In this document: in pieces, positions 17,329 through 26,730 of the stretch | How the letters are laid out: each line of letters starts with the position of its first letter | How positions within the stretch are numbered: position 1 is the stretch's first letter | Origin: CAZDAW01 sp964503685 | Lineage (GTDB): Bacteria > Chloroflexota > Anaerolineae > Anaerolineales > Anaerolineaceae | Assembly: GCA_964503685.1 (NCBI GenBank) | Contig: CAZDAW010000038.1 | Span: forward strand, 1 to 32,058 | Direction: 5' to 3' | Length of the DNA stretch: 32,058 nucleotides | Position numbers and translations under genes: made by a program | Notes under the pieces: generated by a model | Seen by the model: only the letters and a program-made list of their open reading frames with translations | Told to the model about the DNA's origin: nothing | Database searches by the model: none

Positions 17329-19359
17329 ATGAAGGCAATATCAAAGTGGCGTTGGTTTACCTTAGCCGCCTGGATTTTTATTGGCTACCTGCTTTTTTGT
17401 GTGGGGTCGGATTTATACGCGTTTGCGAAACTATGGGGCGGAACTATTACGCTATCTTCGAAGCGCGCCCTGCTTTTTATAGGATTTGGATTGTTTGCCT
17501 CTGTTGGCTGGCTGTTCGGCTGGCTGGTTCAATGGAAGTGGCCTTGGTTTAGCAAGTTTATTTACGTTCTCCAGAGATGGCTGGCGAATTTACCGTCCTG
17601 GTCTCGATGGTTTGCTGCCGTTATCCTGACGCTAATTCCTGCCGTACTCTTTATGTATACAGAGGTTGGGAATATACCAGTGGGTTATTCGCTGCGTCTG
17701 TTAATAAGTATTGGCGTAACGTTTGCGGCATTATGGGTTGTTTATCCAAAAACCTGGCGCGATAACTGGGTGTTGAAATATGCATTGATGACGCTTCTAT
17801 TGGGTGTATTCTTTACGGCAGCCAAGCGTCTGGTTTTCGTGGTTGATTATCCTTTTGATGTCAGTTGGACGGAAGGTAACCGCATCTGGGGTTATTCGAT
17901 GTTATTTGGGCGCGATCGTTATCTGATACCCAATGCGGGGAATTTTTCGTTATTAAGTGAAATCAAACGCCAGGCCGTTTGGGCGATATGGGGCGCGGCA
18001 TTTTTGATTCCCGGTATTAATATCTGGGGTGTGCGTCTCTGGGATGCTCTTCTGTGGATCATTCCACCATTATTGTTGGGTTGGTCGTTGGCCAGGGCTG
18101 GCAAAAATGGCCCGGCGAGTTTTTTGTGGCAAGCGATATTTAGCTCCTGGGTTTTTCTATTCGTGAGTCAAGGGCCTGTGTACGCCCCTCTGGTTTTAAG
18201 TGCAGTATTGGTTGTTTGGGGTGTGAAACGCAAGAATCTGATCCTGGCGGCTTTTTTTGTCCTATTGGCAGGATATTATGCTGCGATAAGCCGTTATACC
18301 TGGACCTACGCGCCGGGAATATGGGCGGCAATGCTGGCTCTTTTATATCAACCTTCCCCGGCTTTTACCCGTCAGAGCTGGAAACAGTTAATTCGGCCGA
18401 CGGTTTTGGGGTTGGTGGGTCTGTTTGGCGGCCGATTTTTACCTAAGCTCGTTGATTACTTTTTCATAAAAAGTTCGGCAAAAGCTGGGTTAATCTTTTC
18501 GGGAATTGATGTAACTGAAGCTATATCGTCCCAGCCATTGATCTGGAGTCGTTTATTCCCGAATGAAACTTATGGCCCGGGTGTTTTGTTGGGATTGTTG
18601 TTAGTTATTCTGCCAGTGGTTATACTGTTATTCTGGATGTGGGGGAAGGGTGGCTGGCGGCCGAATCTGTTACAGGGATTGGGTATTTTTGGCCCCTTGT
18701 TGGCTTTTTTGGGCGTTGGTTTGATCGTCAGTATTAAGATTGGTGGGGGCAATAACTTACATAACCTGGATATGTTTTTAATTTGTCTGGCGATGGTGGC
18801 TGCAGTTGCTTTAGAAAAGATTGGACGAGCCGGGTTGAATAAACAATCTTTGACTGGCGGATTGCTGATACTCCTGTCGATAACTTTAATCGTTCCAACA
18901 CTTTATACCTTACAGGATGGCAATCCGGCTGATGTACCGCCGTCAGCCGAAGCTCAAGAGGCGCTGCAAACGATTCGGGCAGAAGTTGCTGCCGCTCAAC
19001 AGAAAGGTGAAGTGCTCTTTATTGACCAACGACAGCTATTGACATTTGGCAATGTGGAAAAAATCCCCCTGATTTCAGAATATGAAAAACGGTATCTGAT
19101 GAATCAAGCCATGTCCAATAACGCCAATTATTTTAAAGGTTTCTATCAAGATCTGGAAAACCACCGCTTTTCGTTGATTGTTTGTGAGCCGCTGCGGATT
19201 CAATATCAGGGCGATACGCATCATTTTGGCGAGGAAAACGATGCCTGGGTTAAATGGATTGCAGAACCTATCCTGCAATATTATGAACCACTGAAGACTT
19301 TGGACACGGCGGGCATTCAATTATTGACGCCGCGCCTGGATGTTGGTTTGCTCTATTAA
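17329..19359 (+). CDS. Large polytopic membrane protein, possible GT-C-type glycosyltransferase
   Basis: A 676-residue protein with roughly a dozen or more membrane helices up to about residue 530 and a soluble C-terminal domain of about 140 residues. The segment VDYPFDVSWTEGNRIWGYS (about 170-190) lies in the position of the first large extracytoplasmic loop of GT-C enzymes, where acidic catalytic residues sit. It lacks the YPxSDxxxYD motif and the C-terminal Cys pair of the three proteins that follow, so it is not one of them. GT-C enzymes take sugars from polyprenyl-phosphate donors outside the membrane. The topology fits, but no single family could be recognised. It starts 12 bases after the GT4 gene. 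Confidence 0.7.
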   Translation: MKAISKWRWFTLAAWIFIGYLLFCVGSDLYAFAKLWGGTITLSSKRALLFIGFGLFASVGWLFGWLVQWKWPWFSKFIYVLQRWLANLPSWSRWFAAVILTLIPAVLFMYTEVGNIPVGYSLRLLISIGVTFAALWVVYPKTWRDNWVLKYALMTLLLGVFFTAAKRLVFVVDYPFDVSWTEGNRIWGYSMLFGRDRYLIPNAGNFSLLSEIKRQAVWAIWGAAFLIPGINIWGVRLWDALLWIIPPLLLGWSLARAGKNGPASFLWQAIFSSWVFLFVSQGPVYAPLVLSAVLVVWGVKRKNLILAAFFVLLAGYYAAISRYTWTYAPGIWAAMLALLYQPSPAFTRQSWKQLIRPTVLGLVGLFGGRFLPKLVDYFFIKSSAKAGLIFSGIDVTEAISSQPLIWSRLFPNETYGPGVLLGLLLVILPVVILLFWMWGKGGWRPNLLQGLGIFGPLLAFLGVGLIVSIKIGGGNNLHNLDMFLICLAMVAAVALEKIGRAGLNKQSLTGGLLILLSITLIVPTLYTLQDGNPADVPPSAEAQEALQTIRAEVAAAQQKGEVLFIDQRQLLTFGNVEKIPLISEYEKRYLMNQAMSNNANYFKGFYQDLENHRFSLIVCEPLRIQYQGDTHHFGEENDAWVKWIAEPILQYYEPLKTLDTAGIQLLTPRLDVGLLY

Positions 19360-19376
19360 GACTAGAGGCTGGCTTA

Positions 19377-22160
19377 ATGCAAGAAATGCGTGAAAAATCC
19401 CATTCAACGATTGTCAAATCTGCGCCAAAAGCTGGAAAAGTGGCGCCGCTCTATTTTATCCTGGCAGCGGCTGAGGGACTTTTCACGATTCTGTATCTGC
19501 TTGTTTTACCATCCGATCAGAAAAACAGTTTTATGTGGGGATATTCGCTTCAGCGCCTTTCAATGGTGTTTGGGGCGCTGTTTTTAACAATAGGCCTGGG
19601 ATATCTGGCGGTTGTTTTCTGGCGTAACCAAGAGAGAGGAGTACGGATTCTTCAGCAGATTCTATCGCGAAGCAGATTATATTATTTCATTATTTTGTTA
19701 GCTGGCGTTGGCTTATATATTGGCTGGATCGGAATTTTTCTTCCGTTATATCGTTTTGGAGAGTATGCGGCTTACTTTGAGCGGGTCAGGCCGTTTGTTA
19801 TCTGGGCTGTCCTGATTTTTATTCAAACGTTAATCCCTCTATTGATATTAAGGTTTGGCTTCAATTGGCAGCATTTGAGAGATTACATCAAGCAGCGTCT
19901 TGCCCTGATTCCATTGGGCGTCACTTTGGGATTGATGGTATTGACCGGTATATGGATTGCGCTGACGAAATCAGGCATCACGCCCGATAAAAAATTCTGG
20001 GGTAATATCGGCACGCCGATTCTAAACTTGCAGGTTTTTTCACTCGTGGGGATTGGCCTGATTCTCTTATGTTTCGTTACATACTGGAATTTCGGGCGGC
20101 AGAAGACAGAGACGAGTCCCAAATGGCTTATATACATTGACATTCTGGTCTGTTTCCTGCTTTGGGCATTGGCGACTTTTCTGTGGGCGCGAGAACCGGT
20201 TATACACAGTTATTTTTTAACCGATCCACAGGCGCCTAATTATGAACCTTATCCCTTTTCAGACGCGCGGTATTATGACAGTTATGGCCAGTATTTGCTG
20301 ATTGGCGAGAAAATGGGCGGCGGAAAATTTGCTACCCGGCCATGGTACATCTTTTTTTTGGCAATAATTAGCGCGATTGCCGGGCCGGGCTATGATCAGG
20401 TCATTGTATTACAGGTAGCTGTCCTTGCGTTGTTCCCTGTATTTTTATATCTGCTGGGCAAATCACTCAACAGTCGTATTCTGGGAATTATGGTGGGTTT
20501 TTTAGCTATTTTTCGGGAAGTGAATGCGATCAGATCAACGCCGGTTATTCAGGTTTCACATTCAAAACTGATGTTGGCGGATTTTCCAACGGCGGTAGGA
20601 GTGGCATTGTTTACCCTGTTGGTTGTCATCTGGTTGAAATATCCAGAGCGTAAACCGTTAATGCCGATGATTGCCGGGGGTATATTTGGTATTTTAATGA
20701 TGGTGCGTTTTCATGTGGTAACCTTGCTGCCCCTGACGTTATTGGCAGGGTTACTGGTGCTCTGGCGGCGTTTTGGCAACTGGCTCAGGTCGTCTGTTTT
20801 ATTGGTTTTCACAATGATGATTTTTGTCCTGCCGTGGATGTACCGAAATTACACCGTGCTGGGTCGGTTCATTCTCGAAGGGCCGCAAATCAAGTCGATA
20901 CTTAACCAGCGTTATAAATCGACGCCAACACCAAAACCAGCCCTTTCAGCGACCACTACACCAACCAATATGCCGGTTGATTTGACTGCGGAGGGGGGGG
21001 ATGCAAGCGATGGTTCCACTTCACCGGTTAACCCTGTTGTTGGATCAACAACACCGGCTGCAACTTCTGGCGTGGCCGTGATGCCAGCGGCAACTTTTTC
21101 CCCGACTGCCACACCCGCCCCGAAATTGAAAACTGAAAGGGAAATCACTGCTTATGCTTTTCAGTTGTTTTTCAATGAAAATATTCAGGCGCTAAATTTT
21201 GTTTCAAATCATTTTCTCCATAACCTGCTTCTGGCAATTCGGGAGTTACCCACATCGTTTATTTATGATGATCTCAGGCATGTTCTCTTGAATATTCCAG
21301 CTGATTCGGATAACTGGGAAGGCAAATTGAAACCTGCCGAAGCAATTTTTTTGACTGTCAATTTGTTGCTCATAGCCCTGGGAATCAGCGTGACGTGGAA
21401 GAAATCGAAGATTGTTGGGATCATCCCGCTTTTCATGTGTGCAGGTTATTTTATGAGCAGCGCGCTGACACGGGTTTCGGGATGGCGTTATCTCTTGCCC
21501 GTCGATTGGGTGATTTATTTTTATTTTGTAATCGGGTTATTGGAAATTCTGCGCTGGTTTGTAGTGTTATTGGGCGCAGAAATGGGAGAGGGCGCACATT
21601 TTGAGGCGAAGTTAATGGATAATCTGAAAGGCTCTTTCCCGATCAGGCAGGCTGCTTTTATCATTGCGGGTTTTTTGTTACTCGGCTCGGCGATCCCGGT
21701 GACCGAGTTGTTGATTCCTGAACGATATCCGAGCATGAGTAAGGAAGAAGTCTTGATGACTTTCATGGAGCGTTTACCGGCTGATCAGTCTGGTTTGGAT
21801 GTGGAGATTCTTCAACAGATTATATCGGCTGATGTTGGCGATGCTTTGAACGGCAGACTGCTTTACCCGGTTTATTACGAGGAAGGTCAGGGCGCTCCGG
21901 GAGCCGATTCGCAAATATTTCGATCGAAGCCTTATGCACGCCTCTTATTAACAGTGATTGGGCCAAAAACGGCAACTGTTGTTATGCCTCTTGAGGAGCC
22001 GCCAACTGCAATCCCCAACACATCTGATATTCTTGTGGTGGGATGTAAAGAGCAGGGTGCATTTCAGGCATACGCGATTATGGTGATGGGTGAAACAAAC
22101 ACCGTTTATACCCGCTCTTCCGAGTTTCCACTGGAGTGTATTTCCAAGGTGAACCCATGA
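19377..22160 (+). CDS. GT39/PMT-like (GT-C) membrane glycosyltransferase, paralogue A
   Basis: A 927-residue protein. Residues about 20-270 hold membrane helices including an LPSDQKNSF motif. The large extracytoplasmic loop follows, with YPFSDARYYD (292-301), whose Asp296 is the likely GT-C catalytic acid. Then comes a helix-rich PMT_2-like core (RPWYIFFLAI, VSHSKLMLADFPTA). Residues about 515-583 are a Thr/Pro/Ala-rich linker absent from the paralogues. After a last helix near 755-778 is an exposed C-terminal domain with Cys890 and Cys921. It probably transfers a sugar from polyprenyl phosphate to a glycan or protein on the outer face. AGAGG lies 8 bases before the ATG. A G8 run (20993-21000) sits in the linker. 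Confidence 0.78.
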   Translation: MQEMREKSHSTIVKSAPKAGKVAPLYFILAAAEGLFTILYLLVLPSDQKNSFMWGYSLQRLSMVFGALFLTIGLGYLAVVFWRNQERGVRILQQILSRSRLYYFIILLAGVGLYIGWIGIFLPLYRFGEYAAYFERVRPFVIWAVLIFIQTLIPLLILRFGFNWQHLRDYIKQRLALIPLGVTLGLMVLTGIWIALTKSGITPDKKFWGNIGTPILNLQVFSLVGIGLILLCFVTYWNFGRQKTETSPKWLIYIDILVCFLLWALATFLWAREPVIHSYFLTDPQAPNYEPYPFSDARYYDSYGQYLLIGEKMGGGKFATRPWYIFFLAIISAIAGPGYDQVIVLQVAVLALFPVFLYLLGKSLNSRILGIMVGFLAIFREVNAIRSTPVIQVSHSKLMLADFPTAVGVALFTLLVVIWLKYPERKPLMPMIAGGIFGILMMVRFHVVTLLPLTLLAGLLVLWRRFGNWLRSSVLLVFTMMIFVLPWMYRNYTVLGRFILEGPQIKSILNQRYKSTPTPKPALSATTTPTNMPVDLTAEGGDASDGSTSPVNPVVGSTTPAATSGVAVMPAATFSPTATPAPKLKTEREITAYAFQLFFNENIQALNFVSNHFLHNLLLAIRELPTSFIYDDLRHVLLNIPADSDNWEGKLKPAEAIFLTVNLLLIALGISVTWKKSKIVGIIPLFMCAGYFMSSALTRVSGWRYLLPVDWVIYFYFVIGLLEILRWFVVLLGAEMGEGAHFEAKLMDNLKGSFPIRQAAFIIAGFLLLGSAIPVTELLIPERYPSMSKEEVLMTFMERLPADQSGLDVEILQQIISADVGDALNGRLLYPVYYEEGQGAPGADSQIFRSKPYARLLLTVIGPKTATVVMPLEEPPTAIPNTSDILVVGCKEQGAFQAYAIMVMGETNTVYTRSSEFPLECISKVNP
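20993..21000 (+). repeat. G8 homopolymer inside GT-C paralogue A
   Basis: Eight consecutive G at 20993-21000 lie in the part coding the low-complexity linker (DLTAEGGDAS). The frame is intact as given. Gain or loss of one G would shift the frame and remove the C-terminal half, so this could be a slippage site. Confidence 0.85.
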
Positions 22161-23035
22161 TGACTGATCGGGTAAGGATAAATGCTCCGGCTGGAGAAAG
22201 TTGTGAGGCCTGTGGTGTATCGCTTGACCGTGATGATGCAGAAAAGCAATGCTATCAAATCAAAGGATATTCGATCTCGCGTTGTCAGAATTGCGGTTTG
22301 ATGTGGACAGTAATAACTGATGATATGAATCTGCAGACAATCTACACGGAAGATTATTTTCAAGGGGGCGTTTCCGATGGTTATTTTGATTACCTTGGCA
22401 GTGAAAAATTGTTGATCAGGGAATTTCAAGATCGGCTCAACCTGGTTCTTGCTTACCAGAAATCCGGGAGATTGTTGGAGATCGGTTGTGCCACCGGAGG
22501 TTTTTTGGAACAGGCCCGGAAATATTTCACGGTACAGGGGATCGACGTCTCTGAGTTTGCCATTGGAGAAGCCCGGAAGAAGGGGCTGGATGTGGAATGT
22601 GCAACCCTGGAATCCAGCTGTTTGGTTTCTCCGCATTACGAAGTTGTTGTGATGTTTGATGCAATTGAGCATTTACCAAATCCCGCCGCAACATTAGCTA
22701 AAGCTTACTCGCTTTTAAGTAATGGCGGCTACCTGCTGCTGACAACTGGCGATACCAGGAGTCTAATGTCCAGAATTTTGGGGAGCCGTTGGCGATTGAT
22801 GACGCCGCCGCAGCATTTGTGGTTTTTTGGCAAGGACAATATTGATATTTTATTGACACGACTCGGTTTCGTGGTGCAATCTGTGACCCATCAATGGCGG
22901 AATGTGCCGTTGTCGCTCATCTGGTATCAATTATTCCGCGGCAAAATAAAGCCCCTTCCGAAGTTTTTAGGTCGGATTGTGCTGCCTGTCAATTTATTTG
23001 ATACAATGACTGTGGTTGCGCGAAAACCGGTGTGA
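22157..23035 (+). CDS. Class I SAM-dependent methyltransferase with N-terminal zinc-ribbon-like motif
   Basis: A 292-residue soluble protein. Two CxxC pairs (Cys16/19 and Cys43/46) form a probable zinc ribbon. The methyltransferase domain begins near 95 with motif I LLEIGCATGGF (107-117), then GIDVSEFAI and the FDAIEHLPNP segment typical of Methyltransf_23-like enzymes. A TPPQHLWFF segment follows. Enzymes of this layout are common in sugar and natural-product clusters and often methylate glycan hydroxyls or nucleotide sugars; the substrate here is unknown. ATG 22157 forms an ATGA overlap with the upstream GT-C gene and has AAGGTG 5 bases before it. The frame extends to a GTG at 22136 without support. 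Confidence 0.85.
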   Translation: MMTDRVRINAPAGESCEACGVSLDRDDAEKQCYQIKGYSISRCQNCGLMWTVITDDMNLQTIYTEDYFQGGVSDGYFDYLGSEKLLIREFQDRLNLVLAYQKSGRLLEIGCATGGFLEQARKYFTVQGIDVSEFAIGEARKKGLDVECATLESSCLVSPHYEVVVMFDAIEHLPNPAATLAKAYSLLSNGGYLLLTTGDTRSLMSRILGSRWRLMTPPQHLWFFGKDNIDILLTRLGFVVQSVTHQWRNVPLSLIWYQLFRGKIKPLPKFLGRIVLPVNLFDTMTVVARKPV

Positions 23036-23042
23036 GATCTTC

Positions 23043-23732
23043 ATGCGGAAAATGTCCGATACCTGGATTGTGATCCCTGCTTATAATGAAGGACCTGTTA
23101 TTGGGAATGTCCTCGCTGACTTGATTCAATTTCCCTATCATATTGTATTGGTCGATGATGGATCCAGCGATTGTACCGTGCAGGAAGCATTGAAATACCC
23201 GATTACGGTTTTGCAGCATTTCAGTAATTTGGGACAGGGGGCTGCTTTACAAACCGGTATCAGCTATGCGCTTCGGTTTGATGAAGTCCGTTATATCCTG
23301 ACTTTTGATGCAGATGGACAGCATCGTTCGGAGGATATCCCGCGATTGCTCGAACCTTTGCAAAACGGAACCAGTGATGTTGTGCTGGGGTCACGCTTCA
23401 TGGAAGGGGGGAGCGTTGTTAATATTGGCGCTTCAAGATTGTTTATGTTGCGGCTGGCGGTTATCTTTACCAAGATAACCACTGGGCTTTCGCTTACTGA
23501 TACACATAACGGTTTTCGAGCGTTTACCGTTCAAAGCGCATCAAAGATTCGTATCACTCAAAATGGCATGGCGCATGCCTCTGAGATTCTGCACCAGATA
23601 GCGAAATATAAGCTTCGTTACTGTGAAGTTCCGGTGACGATTACATATACACAATATTCAACGCTCAAAGGCCAGTCGATCTGGAATGGCATCAATATTC
23701 TGTGGGATATACTGACAGGCGGCTTCAGATGA
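23043..23732 (+). CDS. GT2 family glycosyltransferase, polyprenyl-phosphate sugar synthase-like
   Basis: A 229-residue GT-A protein without membrane helices. VIPAYNEG (9-16), VDDGSSD (37-43), DADGQH (89-94) and GSRF are the nucleotide-sugar and metal-binding motifs of the DPM1-like GT2 branch; THNGFRAF follows. These enzymes load a sugar onto polyprenyl phosphate at the cytoplasmic face. The overlapping DUF2304 gene probably gives it its membrane partner. ATG 23043 is chosen; an in-frame TTG at 23016 would overlap the methyltransferase, and ATG 23052 is a slightly shorter alternative. The lipid-linked product would be a suitable donor for the GT-C proteins on either side (inference). Confidence 0.87.
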   Translation: MRKMSDTWIVIPAYNEGPVIGNVLADLIQFPYHIVLVDDGSSDCTVQEALKYPITVLQHFSNLGQGAALQTGISYALRFDEVRYILTFDADGQHRSEDIPRLLEPLQNGTSDVVLGSRFMEGGSVVNIGASRLFMLRLAVIFTKITTGLSLTDTHNGFRAFTVQSASKIRITQNGMAHASEILHQIAKYKLRYCEVPVTITYTQYSTLKGQSIWNGINILWDILTGGFR

Positions 23733-24109
23733 ATATTCAATGGAGTCAAATTCTACTTGTCTTATTCATTCTGGCATTCATCATTTATGTGGTGCGTCTC
23801 AGAAATGTTCTAACCGACCGCATCATTTTCCTAGTCAGCGCGTTGATCGGGATTGCATTTGTCATCAAGCCTAACCTGGCGACCTACCTGGCGAATTTGA
23901 TCGGCATTGGGCGCGGCGCTGACCTGCTCCTTTACCTGATGATCATATTCAGTCTGTTTTTTTCGGTTACTGTGCTGGCAGAAATCAAGAAAGTGGATGC
24001 AAAATTGACGGATGTCGTTCGTAAGATTGCTTTGATGAACCCTGTTGAAGGAAATTTGGGGGATACGAAAGATGAAGAGGTTAAACCGCCCTCAGATGTT
24101 GAGCGTTGA
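23729..24109 (+). CDS. DUF2304 small membrane protein
   Basis: A 126-residue protein with three hydrophobic helices (about 7-24, 31-50, 64-84) and a charged C-terminal tail likely to form a coiled coil. The IGIGRGADLLLYL segment (58-70) is the signature stretch of DUF2304. Family members typically sit directly after a GT2 gene, as here, with an ATGA overlap. The likely job is membrane anchoring or product transfer for that GT2, but no biochemical role is established. ATG 23729 is used rather than the GTG at 23702 because the latter lies well inside the GT2 gene. Confidence 0.85.
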   Translation: MNIQWSQILLVLFILAFIIYVVRLRNVLTDRIIFLVSALIGIAFVIKPNLATYLANLIGIGRGADLLLYLMIIFSLFFSVTVLAEIKKVDAKLTDVVRKIALMNPVEGNLGDTKDEEVKPPSDVER

Positions 24110-24138
24110 CGGGAAGGGCATTGCTGAGGTTATCAATA

Positions 24139-26727
24139 ATGCAGGGTAGCAGAGAAAAAAACATAAACCACACACATCAAAACCAACAGCGAATATTGCT
24201 TTTATACGGGTTATTGGGGGTTCTGGAGGGACTGGGTACCCTCATTTATCTGGCGGCGATACCTTCGGATAGTAAAAATGTCCTGTTCCTGAGGTTCTCA
24301 GCCTCGCGATTAGGAATGATGATTGGAGTTCTGCTTGTCGTTGGCGGGTTGGCTTCTTTTATGTATCGTTGCCTTAGGAGAAAAAGCTTTTCAAATTATA
24401 TTTCTCAGAGCCTTCTGCAACGGAATGAAGTTTATCTGCCGGTTTTTACCTTAGCATCAGTACTGGGTATAGTGGGATGGATCGGATTGATGCTGCCGGC
24501 GTACAGGATTTTACCTGAGTATCTGGCTTATTATGAGCGGTTGTATCCATTGATTCTCTGGGGCGCGTTACTCGGTATGCAAACGGTTATTCTGTTACCG
24601 TTGATTCGTTACGGATCAAGCTGGCGTGAATTAAAAACCCAAAGCTCTGTTTTGCTGGCAAGTATTCTTTTCGTGGTCATTTTTTTGTTGATTGGCTTAT
24701 TCAGTGTAATAACGGGTATCGGAATAAAACCTGACCCAGCCGGATGGGTTCACCCCGGAATTCCGCTGACCGGCGTGCAATTATTTCTGGTCATGACGAC
24801 TGGCGCGTTTCTGGCGATATTAAGCCAGTATTTGCCCGCTAAATTTTCGCAATCTTCCCGACGGACTTTGTTTGGGCTGGACTGGTTTGATCTAATAATT
24901 TGCCTGATGCTCTGGACAGCGGCTGTGGTTTTATGGCTGCAAGCGCCTCTGGCGGCAGGTTATTTTGACCCTGCACCTGTGCCGCCTAACAATGAAATCT
25001 ATCCCTACTCGGATTCTGCGACTTATGATCAGGTTGCCAGGGGCATTTTATTGGGGAATGGGTTTGCAAATGGTCGGGTTGTACCAAGGCCCTTATATAT
25101 ATTATTCCTGGCTGTGTTGCATGCAATTGGCGGCAACAGTTATAACTCAGTGGTTGCTTTGCAGGTAGTTGTTCTGGCTGTGTTTCCCGTCTTACTCTAT
25201 CTAATGGGAAAAATGTACCAGGGACGCATATTGGGACTTATGGCAGCAGCGCTGGGTATTTTACGAGAAATCAATTCGATTGCGGCAACGCCCTATGTGC
25301 GCGTTTCACATTCCAGGCTGCTTTTATCAGATTTACCGACAGCCGTCTGGTCGGCGATATTTACTCTTCTGGTTGTAAAATGGTTTAAAGGTCAAGAAAG
25401 CCGGCGGACTTTACCCCTGGCGGCAGGTGGGGTATTGGGAATGTTAATATTGATGCGCACTCAGGCAATTATGTTCCTGCCGTTTATTCTGCTGGGGGCG
25501 CTCTTTATCCCAAAACAATGTATTCGGCGTTGGTTGGGAAATGGATTGCTTTTTACCCTGGGCGTCATTTTGAGCGTAGCCCCATGGCTGATCCGTAATT
25601 ATCATTTTACGGGACAATGGGTATTTGATTCACCGGCGCAAACTTCCTGGGTGGCCGAGCGCTATAATCTGGATTATATGGGCGAGGGTGAAGATACAAG
25701 TCAGATCACTTCTCCGATGCAGGTGATTATACAAAACCCTGGCAACGTAGTGCGATTTGTCACAGCGCATTTTATTAATAATGCACTGGGAACAGTTTTG
25801 ATATTACCGACTTATTTCAGGTTGGATGACTTGCAACATGTTTTATTGACGGCCACACCTTTCTGGATGAATTGGGGGAATGGCATTTCACTGACAGATC
25901 ATTATTTATTGGTCGTTAATCTTGTTTTGATTTCAATCGGGATCGGCTCTTCCTGGAAGCGGTGGAGAATCGCCGGACTTGTCCCGTTGATCGTATATGT
26001 GGCTTATGACCTGAGCAATGCCGTGGCGCGCAATTCGGGCTGGCGGTATATGCTGCCGGTCGATTGGGCAGGATATTTCTACTATTGCCTGGGGTGGTTA
26101 CAGCTTATCTGCTGGCTGGGCATGCTTGTGGGGATTCGATTGAATTTGTTTGCCAATCAGGTTGATGAACATCGGTCTGTTAACCAGCAGGCAAGGGTGA
26201 AATGTTCCTGGCAAAGATTGGTTGCCTGGGGCGCGTTTTTTGCGTTCGCCGGTGCTCTTTTACCCCTTTCCGAAGTTGTTTTTCCAAAGAAATTCCCGGA
26301 AATGAGTAAAGATCAGGTGTTATCGCTGGCGGCAGAAACCGAATCCCTGAATGAGGATCAGAAGGAAATTTCAGCCCTGAAGAATTTATTAAAAGATGAG
26401 CGGTCAATTGCTCTGGTGGGTGAGGCGTTCTATCCGCGGTTTTATTATTCTGGTCAGGGTCAACCGGCCAGCTATTCGAGTGCGTATGGATACCGTCAGT
26501 ATAATCGCCTGGGTTTTGTGCATGTTGGCTGGCGTTACAGTGAGGTGCTCTTGCCGCTCGCTGAACCGCCGGCTTATTTGCCGGATGCCAGCGAGATGAT
26601 TGTGATTGGCTGTCGGGAAAAGGACTATATCAGTGCATATCTCGTGATTGTTAAGGGTAAAAGAGAAGCGGTATATCGGCGATCTCCGGCGATTCCTGCC
26701 GTATGCCCACTGGCCGAACCTGGATAA
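24139..26727 (+). CDS. GT39/PMT-like (GT-C) membrane glycosyltransferase, paralogue B
   Basis: An 862-residue polytopic protein co-linear with paralogue A: an IPSDSKN motif near 41-47, helices to about 270, loop motif YPYSDSATYD (288-297) with Asp292 as the probable catalytic acid, RPLYILFLAVLHAIGG, and VSHSRLLLSDLPTA. A last helix is followed by an exposed C-terminal domain with Cys825 and Cys856. It has a short acidic linker (GEGEDTSQ) where paralogue A has the long Thr/Pro-rich one. It probably uses a polyprenyl-phosphate sugar outside the membrane. The frame opens at TTG 24106, but ATG 24139 with TGAGGT about 9 bases upstream is the better start. It follows DUF2304 by 29 bases. Confidence 0.78.
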   Translation: MQGSREKNINHTHQNQQRILLLYGLLGVLEGLGTLIYLAAIPSDSKNVLFLRFSASRLGMMIGVLLVVGGLASFMYRCLRRKSFSNYISQSLLQRNEVYLPVFTLASVLGIVGWIGLMLPAYRILPEYLAYYERLYPLILWGALLGMQTVILLPLIRYGSSWRELKTQSSVLLASILFVVIFLLIGLFSVITGIGIKPDPAGWVHPGIPLTGVQLFLVMTTGAFLAILSQYLPAKFSQSSRRTLFGLDWFDLIICLMLWTAAVVLWLQAPLAAGYFDPAPVPPNNEIYPYSDSATYDQVARGILLGNGFANGRVVPRPLYILFLAVLHAIGGNSYNSVVALQVVVLAVFPVLLYLMGKMYQGRILGLMAAALGILREINSIAATPYVRVSHSRLLLSDLPTAVWSAIFTLLVVKWFKGQESRRTLPLAAGGVLGMLILMRTQAIMFLPFILLGALFIPKQCIRRWLGNGLLFTLGVILSVAPWLIRNYHFTGQWVFDSPAQTSWVAERYNLDYMGEGEDTSQITSPMQVIIQNPGNVVRFVTAHFINNALGTVLILPTYFRLDDLQHVLLTATPFWMNWGNGISLTDHYLLVVNLVLISIGIGSSWKRWRIAGLVPLIVYVAYDLSNAVARNSGWRYMLPVDWAGYFYYCLGWLQLICWLGMLVGIRLNLFANQVDEHRSVNQQARVKCSWQRLVAWGAFFAFAGALLPLSEVVFPKKFPEMSKDQVLSLAAETESLNEDQKEISALKNLLKDERSIALVGEAFYPRFYYSGQGQPASYSSAYGYRQYNRLGFVHVGWRYSEVLLPLAEPPAYLPDASEMIVIGCREKDYISAYLVIVKGKREAVYRRSPAIPAVCPLAEPG

Positions 26728-26730
26728 GGT

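Noticed and set aside
22106..22672. 188-codon minus-strand open frame
   Set aside because: It is antisense to the methyltransferase gene, whose SAM and zinc-ribbon motifs are unmistakable.
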